A program made the position numbers and the translations under genes. The notes below the pieces were generated by a model, which did no database searches, was not told where the DNA came from, and saw nothing but the letters and a program-made list of their open reading frames with translations. From assembly GCA_026874595.1 (NCBI GenBank), contig CM049310.1, forward strand, positions 46,351,058 to 46,415,057: a stretch of DNA of 64,000 bases, read 5' to 3'. This document shows, piece by piece, positions 31,800-43,868 of the stretch (the first letter of the stretch is position 1; each line of letters opens with the position of its first letter). The stretch is from Sipunculus nudus. Taxonomy: Eukaryota > Annelida > Sipuncula > Golfingiida > Sipunculidae.

Positions 31800-32530
31800 T
31801 GTTACGGTCCCTTTTCACACCAAACAACTCAGGCCGAACCGTAACACATATGCTCAGACACGTTCTCTTCAAATGAATACGTAACCAAAATATGGGTGCA
31901 AAAACAGTACTATATTACTAGATTACAATATTTACATTCATACACAAATAATATAATATTCAATACATAACGTAATTTATAACCAAGTCTCTGACGAAAA
32001 CTGAGTCTCTAAATAACGAACTGTAACGAAATACTTAACTGAATCCGGTATACGAGAAACTGAAGTCCATCATCAACACATAATTCGGGCACACACAAAA
32101 CTGAAGTCCTGTATTAATCCATGTGGCACCAAACAAACAAAGTCTCTCCTCTTCTTAAATAATAAAGTTCATGGCGTGGTTCATGGCATTCCGTGGGCTT
32201 GGGGACCAAGAGCCCACGGTCACGGTCCCCGGGGATAACAGCAATGTGGAGTATCAAAGTCAATAGTCCCGCCTCGTCCTGCAGGCGAGTTCGTTTTATA
32301 GGTTTTCAACAATGGGTGAAAACCGCAGAAGTTTGTGGTTTTGCTTGAGAGAAACGATAGCGCCGGCAGAACTGCAGAACCAGTACTGAATGGTCCAAGA
32401 ATAGTTTTTATGTTTCTAAAAGCGCGTCAGTAGTCACTGATAGCGGGGTGGATCCATAAGCGTGGAAACGGGGGCGGCCACACCACTTCGTGGCGCCATC
32501 CTCCGATGTCCGGGTGACGTCCATGCAACA
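31800..32530 (-). repeat. 5' LTR of the deleted LTR element
   Basis: 731 bp, the same length as its partner. It is followed (minus strand) by TAA and then the putative primer-binding site. The CCAG duplication lies immediately outside at 32531-32534. Confidence 0.9.
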
Positions 32531-33268
32531 CCAGTCATAGTCCTGTATTTTTTAAATTTAATATTGATGCAGGTCAGTATTACATGGTGAATAATGTGAT
32601 GACTTTCAAGAAAACACAAATTGATTGGGTTAACTCAACTGAGAACGGGATCATAGAATATAAGAATGCTTTAGATATGTACCTTAAGGACATTTGCATA
32701 GCTAGTAATCATTTGACATGTATGGATAACGCGTGCTCATTATCTGAGCATAAGAAAAGTATTGATGTTTTATATACCGATATTGTGAATAGCTGTGTCA
32801 GTGCAAGTAATCATTGTCTACCCTTTAAGAAAACACCTAGGTGTAAACTTAACCAAATACCATACTGGTCGGAGCACGTTAAGCCCTTTAAAGAATAAGC
32901 ACTTTTCTGGCATTTGCCGTGGAACCAAAATGATCGTCCAACAATTAGACATGTAGCCACTACAAGACGCAGAACGCGAGCCCACTATCATCAGGCAGTG
33001 AAGCAGTGTAAACGAAATGAGGATATTTTTTGCTTTATAACAGTTGTGATCGAGACCTGTGGGCGGAGATTTGGAAAATTAGATCAGGTGTTCCTGTGCA
33101 GACTAAGGTTGTTGACAATAAATGTTTATGTACTGAGATTGCCAATCATTTTAGGAAAAAATACGAGGATTTGTATAATAGTCTCCATGACAATGCAGAT
33201 GATCATAGTGCATTAGAAGATGTGACAATGCGAAGGATACATGTGAATGATAAATTAGTATTAAAGTA
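32531..33268 (+). pseudogene. LINE remnant 2, ORF2 continuation after the LTR insertion
   Basis: The reading resumes with the end of the endonuclease and the linker toward reverse transcriptase. Recognisable pieces are QIPYWSEHVKPFKE, a TAA at 32896-32898, then ALFWHLPWNQNDRP...TRRRTRAHYHQAVKQCKRNED, typical of LINE ORF2 linkers. After a frameshift comes DLWAEIWKIRSG...IANHFRKKYEDLYNS. No reverse-transcriptase motifs follow, so the element is 3' truncated or internally deleted. Confidence 0.65.
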
Positions 33269-33489
33269 ATAAAGTATTGTTCATTGTCTTGCAGGGTCTT
33301 TTTCCCTCATAAATATATTCATTGCACGCTTTAACACATTTTTATGCACTATGTATACTGTTGAAAATAATGTTGCACGGTTCTCAGCTAAAAGAGTTAA
33401 GTATACATCTGTCGGTGTACTTGGAAACAATCTAAGATATCTTGAAAGTGAGATTGATAAATATCGAATGTGGGGCGACACTGGTAATC

Positions 33490-33942
33490 TTAAAGGGGCC
33501 TTTTGAAAAAGAATTTATGTGATTTCTGGCATCCTCTGTGTATATATCAATGATCTAAGGGTAATTTTGGTTGTAAAAACTTCTTATAAGGCCTTTGTGA
33601 AGGATGTATAAACTTGTTTATCTACAACATGTTTGTAAACACAGTATTGTTGACAAGCGAGAAAAACAAGTAACCTAAGGTAATAGGTTGCATAAATGCG
33701 GAGGTAGAAAGGTCTCTTGTTGCAAAACGCCATTAGCCAAGGTTATCTGACTTGCTGCCAGATGCTCTTGTTGAATTTGTTTTGATTATTTTGGCGGGCC
33801 CCACATATTATAAACACATTGATATAAACGAAACAAGCAGCCTGTGTGTGGTGATATCCATGTTTTCTGGCATACTTTTGTAAAAGCTCCAAGGGATTAC
33901 CTATAGTTTATAAAGGTCAGATTGGTAATTGGGCCCCTTTAA
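33490..33942. mobile_element. Possible MITE with TTAAAGGGGCC ends
   Basis: TTAAAGGGGCC at 33490-33500 is matched by GGCCCCTTTAA at 33932-33942, an 11-bp perfect inverted repeat about 450 bp apart. TTAA at the borders would fit a piggyBac-type target. The interior resembles 29040-29300 (cttgttgaat, ttgg(t/c)gggc, ccacat.t.ataaacat), indicating a second, older copy without clear ends. Confidence 0.45.
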
Positions 33943-33949
33943 AGAGTCA

Positions 33950-36351
33950 CTATCGAAAGGTACCAAGGTCTGTTAACGTAGAATTAATATCGGAGTAATT
34001 AAGACGGATTAAGTACGTGACACTTAACAACTGAGGAAGTGAACGTGCTGGTTAATGTGTTGTCTACTATTGAGGTGATGTCTTTGGACTGAATTGTCCT
34101 ATATCTGTATTTTGATTTGCACTTTTTTGTTTGTTTGTTTGTTTGTTTTTATTGTATACAATCAGTGTACTCTTTTTGGGTACGTATAAAGATACATATA
34201 TAAAACGGAAAGATGGCCATATCGCAACATGCAGGTCGAGTCCTGGTTTAAGTATAATGTTTAATAAGATCCCATAAAACACTCATTCCGGGTTTATTTA
34301 CGCTTGGATTGACACCAAAATTGAATTTTGAAAACACTTCACAATACCAACCTAAATGATAAATTTCGATAACATACGTTATACCGTCTCCAGATATCGA
34401 GCGGACATACATACACAAACACAAACGGAATCGAGTGAAAACAATAACCCTCGCTTAATTAAATATTGTATATACTAATACAGACGACAAGAGTTTAGCA
34501 GGAACTGTTTAAAAGTATTGCATAATCGGGCAAAGAATTTTTGTCGCACCCAATATTCATGTGAAGTATGGAATTTTACTTTTGGCAGAGTTTATACCTC
34601 TGATATTGTAGAGAGACGCCTGTAATTTTATTTTTTTATAAGCGTATGCGTGTAATTTCTTGCTATGAGCGTAAGCGATATACGGGGAGATCCCGGGTCA
34701 AAGGTCATCGATCGGAGAGGAATGCAAAACGAGGGGACGAAGTTAAGTTACTGTAAGGCTGTTTGTCCCTTATTGACGGGAATTATATGTTACTTAAGTT
34801 AATAAACGTTGTCTCAGTCATGGAGCTGTCACTTATAAATATCATCGACCCTGTGCGCCAGTAATCATGACAATATAAAGATTGAAATTTGAAGGTATCA
34901 ATTGTGATTTAATAAACATAAAAATCTGTTTTTCACCTGGACAGAACAGAGAACGTTGAATTACCAATTCCAGGTGTTTCATTTTCATAATTTTATGGTA
35001 GCACCATGCAGGAAATTCAGAACAGTTCGGTTTATTTATACAATTTTGTTTAACTATAATAGTTCCTGAGGTATAAACATGGTTGAACCAATTAGATGTT
35101 ATGAAAAACTGTCAAATTGTCTGCTGCTAATGTCACCTAAGCCAGTCAAATTATTGAATTTAGCTTAAATTATTACAATTTTGATAATTGACGTCGATAC
35201 TTACTGGTATTGTTAGTAATCAGGGATAACAGCATAGTTAAGATGAAATTTACGTATAAATATGTGACATTTTGGTTGTTTTAATGGGGTTTATTTTATT
35301 ATGGAGTGTTTTCTTCAATATAGGAGAGACAGTACAGACAGACAGAGAAATAAAGAAAATATCAAATTATAACATAAAACACAAGTTCATTTTTCAAAAT
35401 CAACTGTATATATATATGTATATTTCATAAAAGAAACATTTGTTTCTAACATACACATAACAACAAGCAATTCAAACAAGTTAGGATACAGAGTTACGAT
35501 CATTATCGTAAAACAATAAAAAAATGAATCTGCAACGTTTCGAGATATTCACGTTTTCACATTTCTCTTTTGTGCAACGTAATGCACATATCACTTATCC
35601 TTCATTGACTAGGCAATAAATATAAAATAAACTAAGGGTCTGGTATCGGGGGAAAAAGAATTTTCGTTAGGTTGGCCATCGACAATCGGTCCAATATTAA
35701 TATTCTTACAGCAAGAACGTTCAGAAAATTTCAAATTAACCATGATGGCATTTCTCGTAAACGGCGATAATAAAGTTAATTTCAAAAATATATAAAAAAT
35801 ACGGAGCTTGTTTCAGCGTAATTATTCATCTTTTTGTGAGCATGTGGCCATGATACCTCAAGGTTTGTTTAAATTCCACAATTATGTCAAATGTGAAAAT
35901 GAAGTGCACTTGACATGATATAGAATTCAAAGGTAATTTGAAAAAGGAAATTTTAAGGTAGCTGTTCAATGAAATTATACCTATATTGTGCTTTTGATAC
36001 CTTTCAGAGAAATAAAAAATCCTAATAGGAAAATTAGGAAAATCTTTAATTATTATATAGGTATATTGTGCCAGCCTATCATACCATGTACAAGCAGGCA
36101 GCTCCATGCTTGCTTGAAATCTTCTCGATAATACCCACTTTCTGTTGAACATCACAGCAACACATTGTAACTATGGCGACGATTAGTTTCTCTGTCTCTT
36201 GACTATCAGAACACTGACACATACAAATCAAGTCCAAGTTCAAAAATGTATGTCCAGACTTTGTGGTTCACTTGAGAACACTGACTACATATGTGCGATG
36301 CCTTTGGACACAGCTATATATGAATGGTCTATTTTTTAGCTCAAGCAAAGT
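33950..36351. other. Spacer and 3' flank of innexin 2
   Basis: No gene is supported. 34530-35300 is related to 42130-42910 (gtcgcacc, gaattttacttttgg, aattttatggtagcaccatgcag, aatggggtttattttatt), the equivalent flank of innexin 3. The minus-strand AATAAA at 35290-35295 lies in a conserved block and could be a distal poly(A) signal. 36110-36351 is nearly the same as the 3' flank of innexin 1. Confidence 0.5.
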
Positions 36352-37344
36352 TTAGGGTAAATCTTCTTCGTTAGTGTCTTTACTTTCAAGGAGAGGTTTT
36401 TGGATTGAAAAGTTGTCCCATAATTTTGACACAAGCTCCGCTACAATAATTTCATTCGAATTCAGAGCAACAAGCCGGAGAAGCAGGACGCCATCTTGTC
36501 GTAAATATTCGTAGACGAATTTCTTACATTTCTTCATGTCTTGTGTCTCGCTCTTTTTCATTCTGTCTTTGGCGCGCAAATGTCGTCTGACGTATTGTAA
36601 CTGGTTAGCCCGAAGAGCACACATAAGGGTCCACTTAAAGACGCTGTACAGGGAAGCGATTGCCACTAATACAAGCCAGAACCATACGAAAATATAGATT
36701 TTCTCATTAAAAAGATTGATTGGGAGAACACATTGGACGTTGTATTCATGATTATTTCCAAGAACTCTGAATTCGAATTTACACATGGTCACACGCGGGA
36801 ACATTGAGGAAGCGACAAAATTTTCACCGTTGAGAAGCGCGCGCAATACCTGAATACCGTACATATGGTAATCATTTCCAAGAAAGGCATTTAAGGCAAA
36901 AAGTTGAACCACAACGTTGATAAGGTAGAATAATTTAGTTAGAATATAAAGAAACACCAAATAGTTACCATAACGACGCCCACAAACTAAACAATTACGC
37001 CGAGATAAATACTGTTTCAGCCCAACTAGACAGCCCTGTCGAAAATCCCGTTGTGCCACCAGGTAGCGCTCCAGTTGCGCTGCCATAAAACGGACGGTTT
37101 TATCCATGGTTTCCGTGTATGCAGTGTGCTGAACTGTCATGGCGGACTCTACAATGTTGTTAACGTCAATGCCTAATCGGTTGTTCATGAAACGCCAAAC
37201 CATACAAGGGAAATAGAAGAACAGAGCTTGAACTAACAGTATCATAGGAACCCACTGGTAATACGTGATGTACTGTTCACGTTCAACTGTGTCCGGTAAC
37301 TTCTCACGCAGAGGCACGTAATACGTGTTTGACACCCAACAGAC
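36352..37344 (-). CDS. Innexin 2, coding exon 2
   Basis: Near twin of innexin 1: with exon 1 the two 400-aa proteins differ at about 15 positions by my alignment. Nine of these fall in residues 317-385, the cytoplasmic tail (for example KKSETQDMKKCKKFVYEY against KKGEAQDIKKCKEFVHEY). The signature, the loop cysteines and the DTNEEDLP end are all conserved. One change lies inside loop 2 (KFEFRVLG instead of KFEVRVLG). The acceptor is cag at 37345-37347 and the 548-bp intron closely resembles that of innexin 1. No lesion. Confidence 0.96.
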   Translation of the reverse strand, partial: VCWVSNTYYVPLREKLPDTVEREQYITYYQWVPMILLVQALFFYFPCMVWRFMNNRLGIDVNNIVESAMTVQHTAYTETMDKTVRFMAAQLERYLVAQRDFRQGCLVGLKQYLSRRNCLVCGRRYGNYLVFLYILTKLFYLINVVVQLFALNAFLGNDYHMYGIQVLRALLNGENFVASSMFPRVTMCKFEFRVLGNNHEYNVQCVLPINLFNEKIYIFVWFWLVLVAIASLYSVFKWTLMCALRANQLQYVRRHLRAKDRMKKSETQDMKKCKKFVYEYLRQDGVLLLRLVALNSNEIIVAELVSKLWDNFSIQKPLLESKDTNEEDLP

Positions 37345-37892
37345 CTGAAAAAAATACCCGTGAACACATAAATCAGTTCAATTAATCTGACCATTGCACA
37401 AAATATCAACAGAGTTTGTCATAAGATTTAACATAAACATATAGCTTGCATCTAAGTATTGATTTTGCGAATGGTGCCATAACGAAAAAGAAAAATATCT
37501 AAACTGAATCCTGATATAGGACAACAGTAACGTCACATAAACGAACAATCTATTAAAAGGTAATTATATTTCTCTATAGATGGAATGATCTTACGGTGAT
37601 AACTGCCACATGATCCGATTTTATTTTATTTTTTAGACCAATGGCTTGTGTTCTTTTTTTATAGCCTGGACCTGGTCATAGACCAAGAAACAGTTTCAAT
37701 ATGCGATTGATTTGTTACAATACTTACGGACGGATTTAGAATTTTAATATAAAATGAAATATCTGCATATACAGTCTTGAAATTTAGTTTCACGGTCAAA
37801 TTACATTAGAAAAATTAACACAGTGCTCGTTGATTTTTTATGTTCCTAACATATATTACTTAATGGTCAAAACTGTAACATAGTAAATTTAC

Positions 37893-38102
37893 CTTATTAG
37901 CATAATCCTCCCAGTTTTCATTAAACTGCGCTGGACACCAGCAAGTGATGGGTTCCCCGGCGTACTGTTTAGTCGACACGACAATCGCAAACACCACGAG
38001 GACAAGCGTCGTGTATCGGTGGTTCAGACGGTCTACGAAATCGTCGTCCGACCGAACCTGCGTCTGTCCCACCTGGGTGACTATGCCAAGGAGCTTGTCC
38101 AT
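37893..38102 (-). CDS. Innexin 2, coding exon 1
   Basis: Seventy codons, ATG 38102 to donor AAG|GTAAAT. Three differences from innexin 1 (A8V, N53T beside the loop-1 cysteines, D62E). A T-rich acceptor (ttttttttttag) lies ~40 nt upstream of the ATG, showing the same 5' UTR intron. Confidence 0.94.
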
Positions 38103-38309
38103 GACTTCCGGTTCCGGTGGATAGGATTAACTTCGCTGTCGTTTTCTAAAAAAAAAATGAAAGATTTTGTTTAATATTGTATGTAAATTTTTAAGTATCT
38201 TTAATTTAAACTCATAGTTTGTATTTATAAGTACTTCAGTTGCTTTATTATAAGTTCTACTAATATAAGTGCAAACCCTTGGAATAGTAAAGATGAATGG
38301 TATATATAA

Positions 38310-38342
<33 letters not shown>

Positions 38343-38555
38343 TTTAGTACAATATGCTCATAACACACAGCAGCGCCCTCTTTAGACACACACGTGTTGA
38401 ATATAGAGAAAATTATGATTATACATAATGACCATGTAAATGTTTATTGCTATCAATAAATTGGATACGTCCCGTTGTATTCTTCCCATCCTATGCTCAT
38501 ACACGTTTCAAATATAATTTTTCGTTAAAATAAAATGTTTATGTTATATTCTTAC

Positions 38556-38920
38556 CTCCTAATGATTAGGTGGAAATGTTCAAAAAAGAGTTGCAGTGAT
38601 TCCTTTCTGCTGTTGTTACTCCTGTAAATTCCGGTTGTGTATACAGAAGCTTGTATCTTAAGATGTTTGGAGATGGTGGGAGGTACAGGGGTATATATTA
38701 TCATCTTGTAGTTATAGAGATAAAGGGCTAACAACACGGCCTTGGGGGTGATTAGTTATAGCTTGTTTTAATGATAAGGTCATTAGGCAAGGACTCACCC
38801 CTAATTGTAATGCGGTCAGTTTAAACGTGTTACGCATGCCGGGGCCTGCCCCGTGATCCTTAGCGTGACGTGGCTTAATTAAAGTTGTTATTTGATTGCG
38901 ACACTTCCGGGTTATTCATG
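38556..38920 (-). promoter_or_regulatory. Innexin 2 5' UTR exon, TATA-like box and conserved block
   Basis: The leader exon ends at donor GAG|GTAAGA (GT at 38554-38555). The TATA-like TAATATATAC is at 38691-38700. The conserved upstream words (cacccctaattgtaatg, ggggcctgcc, tgatcctt, tggcttaattaaag, atttgattgcgacacttccgg) lie at 38805-38910, the same distance from the TATA box as in innexins 1 and 3. Confidence 0.55.
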
Positions 38921-41900
38921 GCGCATATTTTTGAAAACGCGCATGTACAGTTTATATTTTATTAAAAAAATAAATAATATCCCAATATTATCATCGTTGA
39001 GTATATTTGATAATTGTGAATCATACATTCTTCTAACTAATAAATTGGACGCATTTTATAAATCAGGTGGTCATCTTTATATGCATGGCGGTTTTTAAAA
39101 CGTTATATTATTTAGTTATATTTTCGTGTGATTAACTGATACTCAGACATTTATACAGGTTACATATATTGCCAGAAACAGCCAAATCATAGCTGTAGGT
39201 TTAATTTAAACCTATCATTGAGACAGTGTCAAGTCGCTAATATCAGATTTCTCACATCATTTGACTCTAGTTTATATTGTTGTGGAAACTCCATATGAAA
39301 CAAAAGGTTTTTTTTTCTGTATGATGAATAATAAATATTTATTAACAAGATTTATTATCATTTATAGAACAAGATATATTGTTATACAAATGAACAAGAA
39401 ATCACCGAGACCAAATCTCCTTCTGATTCTGAGACACTGAGGTACACTCACACAGAACACTTAATGCACATGTAAGGTTAAGTAAACATATTCCACATGC
39501 GTTTGTTGTGTGAACGGAGATTTAGAATCCAGACTTTGCCCTGATTTGATTGGCTGGTACACATGTGACATCATGGACTGAATTTTATCAATAACTCAGA
39601 TCTAGTAATGCATGTGGGGGTTTTTTCTCTCCTGTAAATTTGGGACTGACAATGGCAGAAATATTGTGCTTTTACTGAGATCTAGTATTATGAGTCACGG
39701 GGGATTTCCCAATGTGTGACGTCACTGCCGAGTTGAAAGTGCTCATAGATGTGTCGATATGTTTTTTAACAAATCACACAACCTCATTTTTTTGTGTGAA
39801 AAAAAAGATAGGAAAAATGTTTTCCTCTAGGAATTGGGCTCATTTTTTGTAAAATCTATATTAATATATTCAAAGGCAATTATGATATATGATAGTACAA
39901 TGAGATTTTGAATACGTTTGCTTAACCTGTAAGATACACGTTTAAAATACCTGAAGTAGAATTAATTTTATCTTCTTAGTGGTGAAATAATCAGATAATC
40001 ACTTTCTTTGAGAAGTGACCCGGCCAGACCCTATAATTTGGTCACAGGTATGATTTTATAATTTGTAGCAACAACCAATCATTGTAAATGTGTTATATTG
40101 TTACACACGGTTATGAGCAGCTTTATAAACAGTGTCATAACGTCGGGGTTAGCGACAGAACTCAAGGTGCACAAGTTTAGTTATGTAAATATTATAGGGG
40201 TGTTTGCGTATTGTTCTATATATATTACAAACGGGATCGGTGGCTGTTATGGCTTTAGGGGAAAGGTAAAACCATTTTGTGTTTTCACAAAAAAAAAACT
40301 ATACTGTTGGATCCATAAATGGTAGAAGGCAACCAGTTAATCATTTTGATGTCATCAATACTTACTCCAAATCTGGCATTTAAATGACCGCTGAAGTTTT
40401 GTAAACAGGGTGACAATTCAGTGGTAGTGATATTCGACGAAATATTCTGCGAAATACTGTGATTGGCATCATATTCGTGATTTGCACTTTTTTTCGTGAT
40501 TTTTTATTTTCACTGTTTCGCGAGGGTTCAATTTTCGCGATTGTCTAATGTATGAATTGTCTAATGTGCTGATGGAAACATTTAAACAATGAGGACCAAT
40601 GGCTGTATCGAACGAATGTAAATAACTTATTATTGACATTATTGACAAATATATCAAAGATCTGATAATATTCGTAATACCAATCTCTGATTTTGCTATG
40701 GCTAACCTACATGATACGTAATCCATTGAGGCTGATAAGTTAACGACTCTTCACCTGTGCGGATAGCACGGACATGTTATTATTTAAATTAATTTTTAAA
40801 ATAGCGGGGATGTTACTCGAGGAAGTTTGAGCGGTATTTGGGGCAACAGGGATTAATTGCGTCAATGATTTCCAGGATGCTATCATAATGTTTTATGTTA
40901 TCCGCCACAGAAAATAAATCCACTGAGAAGCGGAAACATTTTTGCCATCATAGATGTTTCCATAATTTATCCATCAAAGTTCTCAGTGGAATGTCTTTCT
41001 TAACAGTTTAATTGGTCAATCCTTCCAAATTTAAATGCCCCTTTTGGGTATGCTCTCATCAATCGGAAACAGGACAGTTCAACCGAATAGTTCCGCTGAT
41101 GCGGAGAATATTAATCAGGCATAACTAATGTAACAGCGTGTGTATAGGGTTACATTATGAGTTTTTTTAATTAAATGTCACTACCTTGTTCGACTTGAAC
41201 CTATCCCGGTTGGCGGCGCCGGGCTCTGTATACCGGGTTTAGTAATGAAGGCAGGGATGATTAGTGTTCAGAGTGTCAGCACCAGGGGCCGATTAGAGGG
41301 GGTCAGGGGTACCTCTTTCTTAGGCTAAAGGATATAGGAGTTGAAATAATATACGGTAATACGCTTAATACAGAAATACAGCGCCGAATTGTATGTTTCC
41401 AACCTTTAACTTTTCTATACTTCTGCATACGACATAATGTCTGAATCCTTCAGCAATCCCGACCCACATGTTTACCTGTTCCAGGGTGTTGAGGCCCCCC
41501 CCCCATCTTTTCTGAGATTCAGTATGGGCTTCCGAGTATATTCCATTGTATGGACACCCTAGAAACAGACTATGGTATTTCTTCATTCACACTCTAGGCT
41601 CAACTATGTATTTTATATACTGCATACCATTATTAATGTATGGGGGGAAAATCAGTGAACGAATGTTACGTTCAGCAATAAAAGGTCTCAGGGCCTTTAT
41701 GATAATCGACATAAAGCACCAAATCACATGAAAATGTCATATACATAATAGCACTGTAATTTTATACTTAGTTTACATATCGAACGAATAAATTAATTAT
41801 TGAGTATATTATGATAACCAAGGGAAGAAGCTGTAATCGTATTGCTTCGTTAATTGTTACTAAAAGTTTCATATCGGGCGACACAGCCTAGCGTGCGATA

Positions 41901-43868
41901 TCAAGAATATTTCTCATACCATGTTTTTCATTACATCTGTTAATGGTTCAAGTAGTTTAAAATTTTGAGTTATGGTTAATTAATTTCAAATCCTAAGTGG
42001 AGTGAGGAATGAATTATGCACCCTTGTGAACCTTCATATAAGTCTTTATAAATGTCATGAACCAATCATTTCCAAACGATCACACTAATTTTGCCAACAC
42101 CTGTGACGCAATTTTTTTTTAAATATTGCTTATCAACAGAATTTATGTCGCACCGCATTTCCGTTTGAAGTGTGAAATTTTACTTTTGCCAAAGCATCTC
42201 CCTCTTATATAATGATTTAAAATTGTATGTATCAATTGTGATTTATTATACATGAACCCTGCTTTTACTGTGATAGAATAAAGAATGTTGAGAACAATAA
42301 ATTTCAGGCGTGTAAATAAAAACAAACTTGATTCACGGGCTCGGTTTATTTTGTAAGAGGTGGATGGAAAGGAACAGATGCTTCTAGGCAACTAACCAGA
42401 AATAATTATTTTCATATTTTTTATGCCTAACGCCTCATTAACGATTCAGCTGCATAGTGCTATTTTATTTAGTGACAGAAAGCAGGTTACACTCATAATC
42501 TGTCATCATTGTGCAATACATTTATATAGATTTATTTACTTTGACAAGTTACTGCTAAGTTTATACAAGAACTGGCATCTTTAGTCAATATCAAAGAATT
42601 GTAAGAGTAGAACATTTTCATGAGGACTTTTGTCCTCAATTTTATGGTAGCACCATGCAGTACAGTAAGTGCGGATAATCCATCCAATTTTGTTTAACTA
42701 TTATAGTTCGTCAGGTACAAAAATGGTCTAACCAATCAGATGTCAGGAAAAACCGTCAGGTGTGGACGTCATTATAGTCAGTTAAATTTTAGCTTAAATT
42801 ATCAAAATTGCGGTAGCTGACGTGGGTTATTATTGGTATCGTCATTCAATCAGTGATAAATGCAGAGATTAGGAGTAATTTACGTAATAAACCTGTGACA
42901 TCTTGATTTTTAATGGGATTTATTATGCAGTGTACCATACGTCTTCTTCGATTAAGGAGAGAGAGAGTGTGTGAATGTATGTATGTAAGGAGAGAAATCA
43001 GGGCAAATTCCAAATATAACATGAAACACAAATCGATACATTCAAAATAAACTTTTCATCGATGTTTAATTCATAAATCAACACCTGTTTTCACACATAC
43101 ACAAAAAACAAGCACCCCAAACATGTTAGAATATGTAGACACGATTATTATATAGAGTAAAACAATACAAACAATGAAACGATTTGAAAGTTAAAGTTAA
43201 AGTGAGATAACTATTTCCTGTAAAGTTTCGAGAAAAAAATCACTTTTTTTCACAGTTCTCTTTGGTGCAACTCAATGTAAATACACGTATCACGTAATTT
43301 ACGTTCACTAGGCAATAAACAAAGTAAAATTTATGGTCCGGCTATCGGATAAAATGACCATATGGATAATCAACCATATGAATATCGATACCTTTCAGAG
43401 AGATCGATAATCCTAATAGGAAAATTAGGAAAATCTTTAATTGATATAAAGATATACTGTGCCAGCCAATCAAACCATGTACCATGTTGAGTAGGCAGCT
43501 TCATGCTTGAAATCATCTAGAAAATACAGTCCTCTGGCGAAATTATGAAGATTACAAACAGAGAAACAGTGTGTTAAACAATACAGCATCACAGTATCAA
43601 TGTGGAAATGATAAGGTTCTTTATCTGCTTCGTAGCAACTGTTAAAGAAACATTAAGATTGAAGGTATGACTTACGTAACCCATACATAAACAAGTCAAG
43701 TTAGTACTTTTGAAAATGCATGTCCAGACTTTGTAGTTCACGTGGGCACACATATTGCGAACGCGATGCATTTTGGGCACAGCTATGTATAGGTGAGCCC
43801 AATAATGGTATACTGTTAACCTCTAGTCAAGCTTTTCATACTACTCTTTACATCAGATTGCAAACAGT
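38921..43868. other. Duplicated spacer between innexins 2 and 3
   Basis: No gene is supported. 40020-40240, 40990-41130 and 41590-41710 match the spacer upstream of innexin 1. 42130-42910 matches the flank below innexin 2. A ttcgcgagggttcaattttcgcga segment near 40517 is the kind of sequence found in dispersed invertebrate repeats, but no second copy occurs here. The junction between duplicated units lies at about 41.7-42.1 kb. Confidence 0.5.

Larger units (their letters stand above)
30764..32530 (-). mobile_element. Internally deleted LTR retrotransposon (two LTRs, 305-bp core)
   Basis: Two 731-bp LTRs (30764-31494 and 31800-32530) differ at only three positions by my reading. The element is flanked by CCAG on both sides (30760-30763 and 32531-32534). 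On the minus strand the LTR reads TGTTGCATGG...CCGTAACA. The primer-binding-like TGGCGACCGCGACG begins 3 nt inside the 5' LTR (31783-31796), and a purine tract AAGGGTGGGGG abuts the 3' LTR (31495-31505), so transcription is on the minus strand. The core retains no gag-pol frame in that direction. A short Ty3/gypsy-like pol piece is present in the opposite orientation. Confidence 0.88.
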
